Shown here: in pieces, positions 34,183-44,396 of the stretch
Layout of the letters: every line of letters starts with the position of its first letter
Position numbering within the stretch: the stretch's first letter is position 1
NCBI RefSeq assembly: GCF_021869535.1
Contig: NW_026262659.1
Span: 806,001-870,000 of the forward strand
Direction of reading: 5' to 3'
DNA: 64,000 nt
Source: Mytilus californianus
Lineage: Eukaryota > Mollusca > Bivalvia > Mytilida > Mytilidae
Translations under genes and position numbers: made by a program
The notes under the pieces: generated by a model
Seen by the model: only the letters and a program-made list of their open reading frames with translations
Told to the model about the DNA's origin: nothing
Databases searched by the model: none

Positions 34183-34339
34183 AATGAATGGAAGTAGAAG
34201 TTGGCAAACAAGTTAGAGTTTAGAACATTTATTCAACAAATTCAACACACATGTTGTTGTGCATTCTTCATATTTGCAATTCTCTGTTTATGCTAGTTGA
34301 ATGCGGTTATCTGAAACTGAATAAAAACAAACAGCTTTC

Positions 34340-34925
34340 AGTAGATATAAGAAGATGTGTTATGAGTGCCAATGAGACAAATCTCCATCCAAGTAATAAT
34401 TTGTAAAAGTAAACCATTATAGGTCAAAGTACGGTCTGGTCTTCAACACGGAGCATTGGCTCACATCGAACAGCAAGCTATAAAGGGTCCCAAAAATTAC
34501 TAGTGTTAAATCATTTAAACGGGAAAACCAACGGTCTAATCTTTATAAAAATACCTTTTATGAACCACATCAACAAAAAGTAAAATCACAAAAATACTGA
34601 ACTAGGAAAATCAAAACCCTAATCAAATGGCAAACTCAAAAGCTCAAACTCATCAAATTAATGGATAACAACTGTCATATTCCTGAATTGGTACAGGCAT
34701 TATCTTATGTAGAAAATGGTGGATTGAACCTGGTTTTATAGCTAGCTAAACCTTTCACTTGTATGACAGTCGCATCAAATTCCATTATATTGACAACGAT
34801 GCGTGAACAAAACAAACAGACATAATAGGTAAACATGTAAAAAAACGACAACCATTGAACATCCGGTTCCTGACTTAGGACAGACGCAACCAAGTGCTGC
34901 TTGTTTAAAATTTTAAATAGGAACC
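34340..34925 (-). repeat. RepA copy split by a RepB insertion
   Basis: The distal part of RepA (34340-34576, AAGATGTGTTATGAGTGCCA to ATGAACCACATCAACAAA) and its head part (34845-34925, ACGACAACCATTGAACATCC, CCTGACTTAGGACAG) are separated by a RepB of 270 bp. In undisturbed copies CAACAAACGACAACTACTG is continuous (13.32 kb), so the order of insertion is RepA first, RepB second. Confidence 0.75.
34577..34844 (-). repeat. RepB copy inserted in RepA
   Basis: AAAAAGTAAAATCACAAAAA through CATATTCCTGAATTGGTACA, TTATAGCTAGCTAAACCTTT and GACAACGATGCGTGAACAAA to ATAATAGGTAAACATG. The short A-rich ends give no clear target-site duplication. Confidence 0.8.
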
Positions 34926-35228
34926 AACCTTCACCATTACCTGAAACAATAGTAAAACATCACAACATAGAAAGACACACAATAAAATATCAATTGAAAT
35001 GGCTGATCTCAACCAAAAGACATATGAAAACAAACAAGTTTTTGTATACTGAAGGTATAAATTTGATCTATGACACAATGTAAATACAAAATCAATTTGG
35101 CACCATTTTAAGCGACTATAATTTAAAAAAGATGTACCAAGTGTTAGATTAGTTTTAATGATATTAAAGAAATTTCTTAGTATTCCTAAACGGAAGATTT
35201 TATACACACAGAAGAAGAAGTATACTTA
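34926..35228 (-). repeat. RepA head region, divergent
   Basis: CATCACAACATAGAAAGACA, ATATCAATTGAAATGGCTGA resembles the reverse of TTCAATTGATATTTCATAGT / GTGTGTCTTTCTATTTTATG at 39.39-39.42 kb, the 5' part of long RepA copies. No gene seen. Confidence 0.45.
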
Positions 35229-35347
35229 ACAACAAAATTATTTTAATTTACCTGTGTATAATATGACGCAGGTTTTTTTCAAAAGTGACAACAAAATTAT
35301 TTTCATTTACCTGTGTATAATATGACGCAGGTTTTTTTCAAAAGTGA
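35229..35347. repeat. 59-bp tandem duplication
   Basis: ACAACAAAATTATTTT.ATTTACC...GACGCAGG...CAAAAGTG occurs twice, 59 bp apart, with one mismatch. Confidence 0.9.
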
Positions 35348-35519
35348 TGATTTTCTAAATATTGTTTAACATTTCACAGTGGTATCATACTTTAACTTTG
35401 TTTCAAAAAGTTTATTTACATTTCACCTTATTTATTTATTCCTTATAATTTTTATTAACTATGTATTTGCATTCAGGTATCACAGATCAAAGTTATTCGT
35501 TCATTGTGTGTTAATTTAC

Positions 35520-35937
35520 GTTTTTTGATTGAGTTAAGCCTTCCAATTGATATTTTATAGTGTGTCTTTCTATGTTGTGATGTTATACTATTGTTTCAGA
35601 AAAAGGGAGAAGGTTTGGTACCATTAAAACGTTTAATCCCGCTGCAAATGTTTGCACCTGTCCTAAATCAGGAATCTGATGTACAGTAGTTGTCGTCTGC
35701 TTATGTAGTTCATACGTGTTTCTCGTTTCTCGTTTTTATATAGATTAAACCGTTGGTTTTCCCGTTTGAATGGTTTTACACTAGTAATTTTTGGGGCCCT
35801 TTATAGCTTGCTGTTCGGTGTGAGCCAATGCTCCGTGTTGAAGGCCGTACCTTGACCTAATAATGGTTTACTTTTATAAATTGTTACTTGGATGGAGAGT
35901 TGTCTCATTGGCACTCATACCATATCTTCCTATATCT
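35520..35937 (+). repeat. RepA copy, long form
   Basis: Starts with the head TTTTTTGATTGAGTTAAGCC and CTTTCTATGTTGTGATGTTA. It runs through GCACCTGTCCTAAATCAGGA and GAGCCAATGCTCCGTGTTGA to CATACCATATCTTCCTATAT. It meets an inverted RepA at its 3' end. Confidence 0.8.
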
Positions 35938-36125
35938 ATGTGATATGATTGCCAATTAGACAACTCTCCACAAGAGACCATATGACACATAAATTAACAA
36001 CAATGAGCAAAGCCCATACAGCATAGTCGACTATAAAAGGCCCTGAAATGACAAATGTAAAACTATACAAACGAGAAAACTAACGGCCTAATTTATGTAC
36101 AAAATATGAACGAAAAACAAAATTT
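35938..36125 (-). repeat. RepA copy, divergent, tail-to-tail with the previous one
   Basis: TGTGATATGATTGCCAATTA, AGCCCATACAGCATAGTCGA and AACTAACGGCCTAATTTATG: the ATTGCC subfamily in reverse, directly abutting the plus-strand copy with no spacer. Confidence 0.75.
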
Positions 36126-36289
36126 TTTTCTTCAAAAACACAGAGTGGACGTGGTTTAAGTAAAGTTGTAAGCTGAACGTTTCCTTACAGAAGATAATTT
36201 CTGTTTTGAATTTTCATTGGAGTTTTAATTAAAAACTATTTTGTATACTACATTTTGCATCACAATAGAAGGAAACTATTTAACAAAGC

Positions 36290-36399
36290 GTTCCCGGTGG
36301 TGAAATTGAAACCATCCCTTCAAAGTTGTTACGGACTCTATCATGAGTTGGTTGACGGTTATGAAGGATGACGCATGTGTTGTTATTAAATAACTGTTT
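36290..36399 (+). pseudogene. Naiad-tail fragment
   Basis: GAAGGAAACTATTTAACAAA, GGTGGTGAAATTGAAACCAT, CATGAGTTGGTTGACGGTTA follow the tail order of 20.54-20.63 kb. It leads directly into duplicated-segment copy 2, which itself includes further tail-like sequence, so the two boundaries overlap. Confidence 0.6.
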
Positions 36400-37236
36400 C
36401 ACAAATGACGACGAATATGTTCTATTTGTCGTAGACACCATTCCGTAATATTTTCATCAAATGTTACATTATTGAGTTGAAATCGTACTTACATGATCAA
36501 CTCGAGGGGTAACATATTTGGAGCAGAATCTGCCTACCCGTCTGGAGCACATAAAATCAACGCTTTACTGTCATCTTCCTGAATTTGTACACTTCTGTTG
36601 AATATATTTTAAAAGTTAAATGCAAGTCTGTGTTGCATTTTTCAAAAGTTGCAATAAATAAAAGCAACAGTAGTATACCGTTGTTCGAAAGTCATAGATC
36701 GATTGAGAGAAAACAAATCAGGGTTACATACTAAAACTGAGGGAAACACATCAACTATAAGAGGAAAATAACGAAATAACAGAAACACTGAAGTGCAAGA
36801 AAAAACCAAACGACAATGTAACACATGCAGAAACGAACTATAAGATAACAACTGCCATTTTCCTGAATTGGTACAGGACATTTTAAGAAAAAATGTGAGT
36901 TGAACCTGGTTTTGTGGCTTGCCAAACCTCGCGCGTTCATGCAAACTTTTAATAAATCGTATTTAATTAGTGTTTTGGTGTTAGCTTTGTTGAGTTTACC
37001 TACTTTCGAACCAATATCATGGTTACAGTTATTTATAAGCTGTATATTATTTCTTTCAGTCGGACTGTTTCTTATTGATGGGTTTCAATAAAAAAAAATT
37101 ATTTATACTACAATTGTCACGCTAAATGCATGACATCTGGACATTTTTCCAATTGGTAACCAATAAACCACATATATAGAAACATTATATAAATTGCATA
37201 TTTTTACATTATCCTAACGATTCTTAACGGCTTTCT

Positions 37237-37470
37237 TATGAAAGAGGGACGAAAGATACCAGAGGGACATTCAAACTCATAGATAGAAAACAAACTGACA
37301 ACGCCATGGCCAAAAATAAAAAGACAAACAGGCGAATAATAGTACAGATGATACAACATAGAAAACTAAAGTCTAAGCAACACGAACCCCACCAAAAACT
37401 GGGGGTGATCTCAGTTGCTCCGGAAGGGTAAGCAGATCCTGTTCCACATGTGGCACCCGTCGTGTGAAAA
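37237..37470 (-). repeat. Naiad-tail fragment
   Basis: AGAGGGACGAAAGATACCAG, CAACGCCATGGCCAAAAATA, CACCAAAAACTGGGGGTGAT and CTCCGGAAGGGTAAGCAGAT are the reverse of 20.77-20.995 kb, and among the best-preserved copies of the tail end. Confidence 0.85.
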
Positions 37471-37696
37471 TGAAAACTTATGAAAATGATGTATAATACA
37501 TTCCTAATGACATTATATAGCTGTAACAAGAATGGTCAGTAAAAACTGAATGCATATGTCGACTTCATTTGTCAGACGAAAAAAACTTTTATAACCTGTA
37601 GGATCTTGTCACATTATCTCAAAAATTAAAAATATTAAGGGGAAATAAGCAAAATGTCGCTATTACATAGGTTATCAAAGATATTTCTGTTAAAGC

Positions 37697-37790
37697 AACT
37701 GGAGACCGCCTCCGGTTGCAGGATTTCCCCGCTGTATTGACCCGTGTTGTGGCCTTGTGCTGTATATTTTCATCAGGCAGACTGTATTAT
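37697..37790 (-). repeat. Short dispersed repeat fragment
   Basis: GGAGACCGCCTCCGGTTGCA...GGCCTTGTGCTGT resembles one end of a bivalve repeat. The other end type (GTCAAAGAGACAACAACCCG) appears at 48943. I know these two ends as parts of one repeat from other mussel sequence, not from this window. Confidence 0.4.
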
Positions 37791-38012
37791 ACATTTAACA
37801 TATCATATTAACAATTCAATCAAAAGCAAATATATATTCTTCTAATGCAAACATTATTACTTCCGTATGTATTGTTACAGATTCATAAAGCAATTGTAAA
37901 TTATTTCCATAAATAATTTGGAATCCGTTTCAACGGATGCTTTAAATCTGAAATGCAATCAATCTAAACATCAATAGTGTAAGGGAATTGCAAACAAGTA
38001 CTCTGTGTATTT

Positions 38013-38013
<1 letters not shown>

Positions 38014-38064
<51 letters not shown>
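38014..38064. repeat. (TAA)17 microsatellite
   Basis: Uninterrupted TAA run of about 51 bp at the edge of duplicated-segment copy 2; copy 1 lacks it. Confidence 0.95.
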
Positions 38065-38067
<3 letters not shown>

Positions 38068-38444
38068 TGAATAAGTGAATAATTCATCCTCAATGTTTCA
38101 TATTTTTTTTGTTGACAAAATTGAACCATATTGGCTGGTAAAAGCGAATAATTATTTCACAATTTCACTCTCATTAATAATTGAACAAAAAAAAAATCAT
38201 ATTTTAGATTTTTTATTTATCCCGTAGCTAGTGCCCCTTTAAATACGATGACTCAATTATCATTCACAAACCTACTTTGACGCTCTGATGAAAAACATAT
38301 AAAACAAGTATTACAGATAATACAATTCGACTTATTACTTTTAATTCATAAAAAAACCAAGACTAGCGAGTGACACCCGAAACAAAGTATTGGCTCGCAA
38401 TAACTCTTCAACTTAGTGCATGATTTGGCCTTCAACTTCTTATA

Positions 38445-38545
38445 TTTGAGCGTCATTGATGAGTATTGTGTAATCCAAGCGTGTTTGGTGTTCAAAATTA
38501 TAAACATGGTAGTTTTGATGAGTTTTTACAGGGAGAAGATAAGAG
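38445..38545 (+). repeat. Decayed hammerhead / PLE pseudo-LTR fragment
   Basis: TTGAGCGTCATTGATGAGTA then CCAAGCGTGTTTGGTGTTCA and GTAGTTTTGATGAGTTTTTA. The CTGATGA box is now TTGATGA, and the GAAA box is lost. It matches the outer stem of the relics at 10.39 and 10.74 kb. The 63-codon frame here is not a gene. Confidence 0.5.
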
Positions 38546-38911
38546 GAGACCAAAACAAAATCCACAAGTCAGTCGAAAGAAGATATACAACATGATTGAA
38601 TCAAATATGTACAAACAATCGGTCCTCAAAACCCGGTGCAGCAAATTACACATTTAGCAAAACGAAACCGGAAAAGAGTTTAGGAAGATTGATTGATTTT
38701 CTGTCTTCAAATCAGACTAGTACAATGTTTACTATTCTGATAACTAACGGGTTCTTCATAATCTTGGACGTATAAAAAATTAGCGTTTAAAACGGGTATA
38801 ATGCAGCCGTTTGTATGAAATAAAGTAACGAAAAGAAAGCTGACGTTACATAAATGGAAACTTAACAATGGTAAATAAGAGGTCAATATTCGAATTTTCC
38901 AACCAAATATC
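38546..38911. other. Spacer, no gene seen
   Basis: No coding signal or assigned repeat. Confidence 0.4.
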
Positions 38912-39278
38912 TAAAAAGTAAAATAACAAAAAATAACGTACTCCGAGGAAAATTATAAACGGAAAGTCCCTAATCAAATATCAAAATCAAAAGCTCAAAA
39001 GCCCAAACAAATGGACAACAACTGTTATAATCCTGACTTGGTACATACATTTTCCTCTGAAGAAAATGATGGATTAAACATGGTTTTATAACAAACTAAA
39101 TCTCTCACTTCTAAAATTCCATTTTATTGACAACAATGTGTGAAAAAATAAAATAAAAAGGAAAATAACAAAAAATAACGACCTCCGAGGAAAATTATAA
39201 ACGGAAAGTCCCAAATCAAATGGCAAAATCAAATGATAAAACACATCAAACGAATGAACAACTGTCATATTCCTGACC
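38912..39278 (-). repeat. Two RepB copies in direct tandem
   Basis: 38912-39155 runs from AAAAAGTAAAATAACAAAAA to GACAACAATGTGTGAAAAAA. 39157-39278 restarts with AAAGGAAAATAACAAAAAAT and stops at CATATTCCTGACC. They share the private variants CCGAGGAAAATTATAAACGG, so the second is a duplication of the first. Confidence 0.8.
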
Positions 39279-39322
39279 GGGTTGCTGCACCGATTTGCTG
39301 CACCGGATTGCTGCACCGGATT
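39279..39322. repeat. 14-bp tandem repeat, 3 copies
   Basis: TTGCTGCACCGGA repeated with one short unit, exactly at the truncated end of the RepB pair; a possible repair scar. Confidence 0.75.
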
Positions 39323-39339
39323 CAAAACAAACAGTCATT

Positions 39340-39762
39340 GTATGTTCACTTGTGTTAGTATGTCCTTTGATTGGGTTAAGCCATTTCAATTGATATTTCA
39401 TAGTGTGTCTTTCTATTTTATGATGTTACACTATTGTTTCGGGTTAGGGTTAAGGTTGATACCTATTCCAACGTTTAAACCCACTGCACCTGTCCTAAGT
39501 CAGGAATCTGATGTTCAGCAGTTGTCGCTTGTTGATGTGGTTCATAAGTGTTTCTCGTTTTTCGTTTTTTATATATATCAGACCGTTGGTTTTCCCGTTT
39601 GAATGGTTTTACACTAATTTTTGGGGCCGTTTATAGCTTACTGTTCGGTTGAGCCAAGGCTCCGTGTTGAAGACCGTACTTTGAGCTATAATAGATTTCT
39701 TTTACAAATTGTGACTTGGATGGAGAGTTGTCTCATTGGCACTCATACCACATCTTATATAA
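39340..39762 (+). repeat. RepA copy, long form
   Basis: Head GATTGGGTTAAGCCATTTCA, then GCACCTGTCCTAAGTCAGGA, GTTGATGTGGTTCATAAGTG, GAGCCAAGGCTCCGTGTTGA and CACTCATACCACATCTTATA. It lies 80 bp from the stop codon of the Cys-rich gene, so it may form part of its downstream region. Confidence 0.85.
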
Positions 39763-39839
39763 TAGGAAAAAATATTAAAAAAAATTAGATTAACAATGGA
39801 AAAACGCATATTTGATTATGACTATTATCAATGGTTTTC

Positions 39840-40020
39840 TCAGAAAGCTTTACAGCAGCAATAATTTGGCCCACAGTGATTACGCTTCCAACTACATCCT
39901 TTGTTTCCATATCCGTAAGTTATCATATTCACTTTTCCAGCATCGGGTTGGGCATTAGAACTGTCAACTTGAAGACGTGCATGCTGCTTTCGAATCTGGA
40001 TTGCATCGAAACACGCTACA
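39840..40020 (-). CDS. Exon 3 of the Cys-rich secreted gene
   Basis: 181 bp including TGA. Its first base completes a Ser codon with AG from exon 2. It encodes six Cys and ends NYCCCKAF. Confidence 0.8.
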
Positions 40021-41243
40021 CTAAAGGAAAAGAAGTTTTTCAAAGTATAGTCCACGTGGATCAACAGCTTTTCTTACCAATGAATACTAAGCGCTACGGT
40101 CAAGTTAACAAAAATAACCTTTTGGGAGAAAATTAAGTATTTGAATAGAGAGATAGCATTTCTGTAGGTTGATAACTTTTGAATTTGTCAGTTTTTACAT
40201 CTTTTTGAATTTACTTTGGAGTTTATGCATTTTAACTTTTGAATTTGTCAGTTTTCACATCTTTTTGAATTTACTTTGGAGTTTATGTATTTTTTCTCAG
40301 AAACTGGTAGTTCTTTCAAAAACGATATCATTAGTACTCAAATTTCCATACAGAGAGCACAACAGTGTATAAAACAAACTACATTGCAGAAACATTAAAA
40401 TAAAATACCTATCTCGTTCGTCATTGATTGCTTTTAGAATACTCTTCTTTGCTCTGCGACACAAAATGGTACATCTTGGGGCTTTCCCAATACAGTTTCT
40501 TCTTATTGCAAACACCCAGTTACCTACGCCATGACTTGCGCAGTAGGTCTGTGCTATCTCATCGAAGTAATTATAGCTGAGACTAGCTGCATCACTTGAT
40601 GTAACCAACACTGAAATATGAAGGGTTGACAATTAAAAATTGATGGCAAGAAATAAAATTACACTTGCAAACATCGTTTTATGGATCCCCTTAATATTCT
40701 GCATTTTTTTTAAACAGTTACAATTTTTATTTTAAGTTCAGAGAAAATCTTTCTGGTTTGATTTCCCTCTTAATGTCGAAATCCATTAGCATAAGGACAT
40801 AATACTTTAGTTTTGCTTTAAAATGTTACAATATTGATCTCCAAATAAATTCATCACGTACCTACATAAATTCAGTTACCACCAACCCATTTATATAGGT
40901 ATATCCAGGGAAGTGAAATAAATATAAAAAGCCTCGCGAGCAGTAAATAGCATGTCAGTAAACAGCAATAGCTCTAGTATCGGCCTAGATATGTTTCAGT
41001 ATATGGGACAGGGTAACATAGGTAATGCTAATATTGAATTACAGCAAACAAATAGTTAAAAGTCAGAACGTCTTAAGATAGTTAACATTTTTTTAATAAG
41101 AGAAGATTTCATAATACATATACGCCATAATACATTAATTAATAGACAACGACAAACATTTGGTATGCATTATAAATCTATCATAGAAAATATATAAACT
41201 TACTTGCAGATAAACATATCGACAAAAAAATAGAAAAATACAT
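39840..41243 (-). CDS. Secreted cysteine-rich protein, three exons (140 aa)
   Basis: Rebuilt from splice sites; no single frame shows it. Exon 1 (41204-41243) encodes a hydrophobic signal-peptide start, MYFSIFLSICLSA, and ends in A|GTAAGT. Exon 2 (40409-40610) follows CATATTTCAG and ends in GATAG|GTATTT. Exon 3 (39840-40020) follows TTCCTTTAG and ends in TGA. The phases fit at both joins (1, then 2), giving a single 140-residue frame. The mature part has 10 Cys: TYC, RNC, PRC, ILC, VAC, KGC and NHC, then the cluster NYCCC. There is no membrane segment after the signal. The C..GVGNW and CGPNYCCC features recall uncharacterised secreted proteins I associate with bivalves; that family call is from memory and unnamed. 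Likely disulfide-rich and extracellular. The promoter lies right of 41243; a 60-bp duplication lies in the second intron. Confidence 0.8.
40174..40293. repeat. 60-bp tandem duplication in intron 2
   Basis: AACTTTTGAATTTGTCAGTT...CTTTGGAGTTTATG occurs twice, 60 bp apart, nearly identical. Confidence 0.9.
40409..40610 (-). CDS. Exon 2 of the Cys-rich secreted gene
   Basis: 202 bp, entered in phase 1 after a TTCAG acceptor. It encodes four Cys and a basic stretch (RRAKKSILK). The split first codon becomes ATG with the A from exon 1. Confidence 0.8.
41204..41243 (-). CDS. Exon 1 of the Cys-rich secreted gene (signal peptide)
   Basis: 13 codons plus one base. ATG at 41243 and a consensus donor (GCAA|GTAAGT). 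A second ATG (41248-41246) lies just upstream in another frame and would not read into this exon correctly. Confidence 0.75.
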
Positions 41244-41610
41244 CGCATTCACAGTGGTTTGTGAAATCTGTATGAAGTAATATATTTTTCATTTTGTCGA
41301 CTTATTTTATAGTATGCAACATCCTGAACAATTTAAACTAAAAAATCTATTACACAGTCTAGACGTTCAAGTGTTAGATGGAACATTTCAAGAAAAATTA
41401 CAGAGATTGATAACTCGATAATAATGAAAGTTACCCAGAATGCATCTACACTTTTACGTTTTTCGTTATGCCGTGACATTGAATCATATTAGTTATTATC
41501 ATTGAAAAAATAATTAAATACTAATGGTAAAAATACCCAAACATTTGCAGCCTGGATCGGGAAGATACAGGGGTTCCAGTAGTATTTCGCTCTTTGCAAT
41601 TCTTTATTTT
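41244..41610. other. Upstream region of the Cys-rich gene
   Basis: AT-rich. It should hold the promoter and 5' UTR of the minus-strand gene; no motif I can defend. Confidence 0.4.
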
Positions 41611-42241
41611 TGCTCACCTGACCTTAAAGGCCAAGTGAGCTTTTCTCATCAATTGGCGTCCGTCGTTAATTTTTTCCATTTAGAACTTCTTCTAGAGAAC
41701 CAATGAATGGAAGGAAACCAAACATTGCATGAATATTCCTTATGAGGTGCTGATCAAGTGTTGCTACTTTGTAGCTGGTCCATCATCCAAGATGGCCACC
41801 AGAGAGGGACTTAGTTTAACATAGGACCCTAAAGGAAATATAGTCTTCTTTAAGAGAACCACTGAAAGGAATGAAGCCAAACATGCATGAGTGTTCCTAA
41901 TGAGGAGCTGACAAAGTGTTGTAACGTTGTAGGCGATCAACCATCCATAATGACCGCCAGCGGGGACTTAGTTTAACATAAGAACATGGGAAATACATAC
42001 GATTTCTTCTTCTAGAGCAGCAATGAATGGAATGAAACCAAAAATGGCATAATGAGGTGATGATGAAGTGTTGCTACTTTGAAGCCGATTAACTGTTCAA
42101 GATGGCCACCAAAAGGACCTTAGTTTAACATATAACACTATGGGGAAATATGTAACCAATAAAATTGAAAATGGAAATGTCTTCTTCTGAAGAACCTTTG
42201 AATGGATAGGTGAGCGACACAGGTTCCTTGGAGACTCTAGT
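41611..42241. mobile_element. Non-autonomous element with internal ~150-bp repeats
   Basis: Begins GCTCACCTGACCTTAAAGGC and ends with AGGTGAGCGACACAGGTTCC; the terminal GCTCACCT / AGGTGAGC pair is an 8-bp inverted repeat. Inside, a unit with AATGAATGGAA.GAAACCAAA, a GATGGCCACCA block and GGGACTTAGTTTAACAT repeats about three times (near 41700, 41850 and 42010). No coding capacity. The layout resembles bivalve minisatellite-bearing elements of the pearl/Helitron-like kind, but that class assignment is inference. Confidence 0.6.
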
Positions 42242-42609
42242 TATAGAATATTATTTTTCAGTAAATAAATTTTCTTTAAGACAATTTTTTAAAACTACAA
42301 TATTTACTTGTCCGCTTTGCATTATTGTTCTGTATATTTAATATTTGGTTAATAAAATCATGAGGTTTCTTGTGTAGTTGTTTTCCTTTTTTTTTCCTAA
42401 TATCTCAAATAAGACTGTCTAAGTTAAGTGTAAGTTCAATTTCGACTTTTGAATATATCCATCTATTGAGTTCTTCCCAAAGATCATATACTTTTCGGCA
42501 TGCTTGTCAATAATAAAATAAACTGGTATATTTGATTATTCAAGTCGTTCTATTTTTGTGTATGTTTCATATCTTTGATATTTTCAGGCATTTTGTATAA
42601 TCCCTTACA
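42242..42609. other. Spacer, no gene seen
   Basis: AT-rich, nothing assigned. Confidence 0.4.
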
Positions 42610-42788
42610 TTTTTTCATGCATTATATATAATACCCATATGATGAGAATAAATAATAAACTTGACAACAAAAAAACAGAAAGAAGCATTTTTTCAAGCAT
42701 TACATATAATGTCCATATGATGAGAATGAATAATAAATTTGACATCAAAATAATAAACTTGAAAACAAAAATACAGAAAGAAGCATTA
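42610..42788. repeat. 78-bp tandem repeat, about 2 copies plus a partial
   Basis: TTTTTTCA.GCATTA.ATATAAT and CATATGATGAGAAT.AATAATAAA recur 78 bp apart, then a partial AATAATAAACTTGA.AACAAA block follows. The 69-codon minus frame across it is a by-product. Confidence 0.8.
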
Positions 42789-43103
42789 AGACCAAGAAAG
42801 TTATAAAGTAACAATAAGCCAAAATGTGTGATGTAAATTTCATATAAAGAAATTATCCTTGAAAAATTTTAAAATTGCCAAATGGTACAAAAGCACCTGT
42901 CTGCTAATGTACTAGCCAGCTGGCCTGAGGGTTATCAGGACTTTAATGTGCTAGTTCATCGAAACAAATGGCCGCAGTGACACACTTGTCTCTTCCTTTC
43001 GAAGTACCAACTTTAAAGTCTCTGATTTGACTAAAGCATGACTTATACAGCCATATAAAATACCCTGACCCAGTTAAAAAAAAATGAAATAAGTCTTTAA
43101 AAT

Positions 43104-43290
43104 AAGGATAAAAATTAAAAACATTCCCATTTAAAATTTGGATGAAAAGTTAAATACATCCCCAATTAAAATTTGGAGAAAAACCTAAAAACATTCCCAA
43201 TTAAAATTTGGAGAAAAACCTAAAAACATTCCCAATTAAAATTTGGATAAACACAGTAACATATCCCTGATTAAAATTTGATAAAAACAA
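43104..43290. repeat. 35-bp tandem repeat, about 5 copies
   Basis: Unit built on ACATTCCCAATTAAAATTTG, at 43121, 43156, 43191, 43226 and about 43259. Confidence 0.9.
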
Positions 43291-43694
43291 ATAAAATACC
43301 CCTTTTCTTATAAAAACATGTTGACATAGCCACCGCGCTCTACCAAATTTGTACCAGAAAAGCGGATACATGGTACATATCTCCAGGTTTTTACCGAGTC
43401 ACCCACTATGGATTTGACAAAATTCCTGAAATGATTAATATTTTTTTTTGTAGATTCTCTGAATTAATTCAGGGAATTTGTAGGATAATTGTTTTGTTTC
43501 GTTTTAATAGTTCATTAAAAAAAAGACAAAAGCCAACATAACACATCAGACGGGCGACCAACATACGCGCGAATTTGAATATTTGACAAGCATTCGTGAC
43601 CACGGGTAGTAACCTCGTCATACATGTTATAGTATTCTTTTATTTATCTTTTTGAATAATACTTTGACTGTTTACAGTATATTTTTTGTAATAT

Positions 43695-44027
43695 CCATTT
43701 GACGTGGGTCCCTTCATTGTGTTATTGTGCGATGGTAAATTTTTGTATTTTTGTCTTTCATTTTAGCATGTGTGCTTTGTCTATATGCCCCTTTGTGCTT
43801 CTTTGTTACATATTTGTTTGTTTTATAGTGGTTAAGAATATTACACAATGTTGACTGTTGTACCCCTATTTTGACATTTTTACCTATTATTTGTTTTGTT
43901 CACACATCCTTGTCAATATAAAGGAATTTTATGCGACTGTCATACACGAGAGAGGTTTAGCTAGCTATAAAACCAGATTTAATCCACCATTGTCTACATA
44001 AGAAAATGCCTGTACCAAGTCAGGAAA
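43695..44027 (+). repeat. PLE-2 3' tail / RepB, truncated
   Basis: TTGACGTGGGTCCCTTCATT, GTGTTATTGTGCGATGG, CACAATGTTGACTGTTGTAC, GAGAGGTTTAGCTAGCTATA, ending at GCCTGTACCAAGTCAGGAAA. The usual last 150 bp are missing because the Tc1 relic begins there. Confidence 0.8.
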
Positions 44028-44029
44028 TC

Positions 44030-44396
44030 TTGAACGGACCGGGCTCGATGGACATAAGTGGAGGCATTGTCATCTTGAAAAACGTAGTCATTATTGGGAA
44101 AATGACGAACAAACACTGGCCACACGTTGTTGTCAATAATGTCAATGTATTTTAAGGCATTTATGTCCCTTTCAACAACAATTATAGTTCCAACGCCTTT
44201 GTAAGTAATACATGCCCAGATAATTAAACTCTACTTACGCTGAGACGGAGGGCAAATACATTCAACCGTCAACCTTCAAATATCTTTATTCCTAATCTAA
44301 GGGCTCATAAAGAGCAGAACACTCTTCTCCGAACTTTCTCCAGACACTGACCCGAGAATCTTGCCCAATGAATACCTTGCACTCATCGCTGTATCT
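44030..44396 (-). pseudogene. Tc1/mariner-type transposase fragment
   Basis: The minus strand encodes YSDECKVF (first catalytic Asp region) near 44385. A VSVWRKFGEECSA segment follows, then after frame changes ACITYKGVGTIIVVERDINA, YIDIIDNNVWPVFVRHF and FQDDNASTYVHRARSVQ (second catalytic Asp region). This is the central-to-C-terminal DDE part of Tc1-like transposases. It has multiple frameshifts and lacks both ends. It stops exactly at the end of the RepB/PLE-2 tail. Confidence 0.8.

Larger units (their letters stand above)
36400..38015. repeat. Ancient duplicated segment, copy 2
   Basis: Counterpart of 28.745-30.96 kb. It has its own insertions: a RepB-like block at about 36.66-36.94 kb, a Naiad tail at 37.24-37.47 kb and a short repeat at 37.70-37.79 kb, none of them at the matching places in copy 1. 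Confidence 0.6.

Noticed and set aside
39438-39456. GGGTTAGGGTTAAGG as interstitial telomere repeat
   Set aside because: Only two units, and it lies at the normal head position of a long RepA copy.
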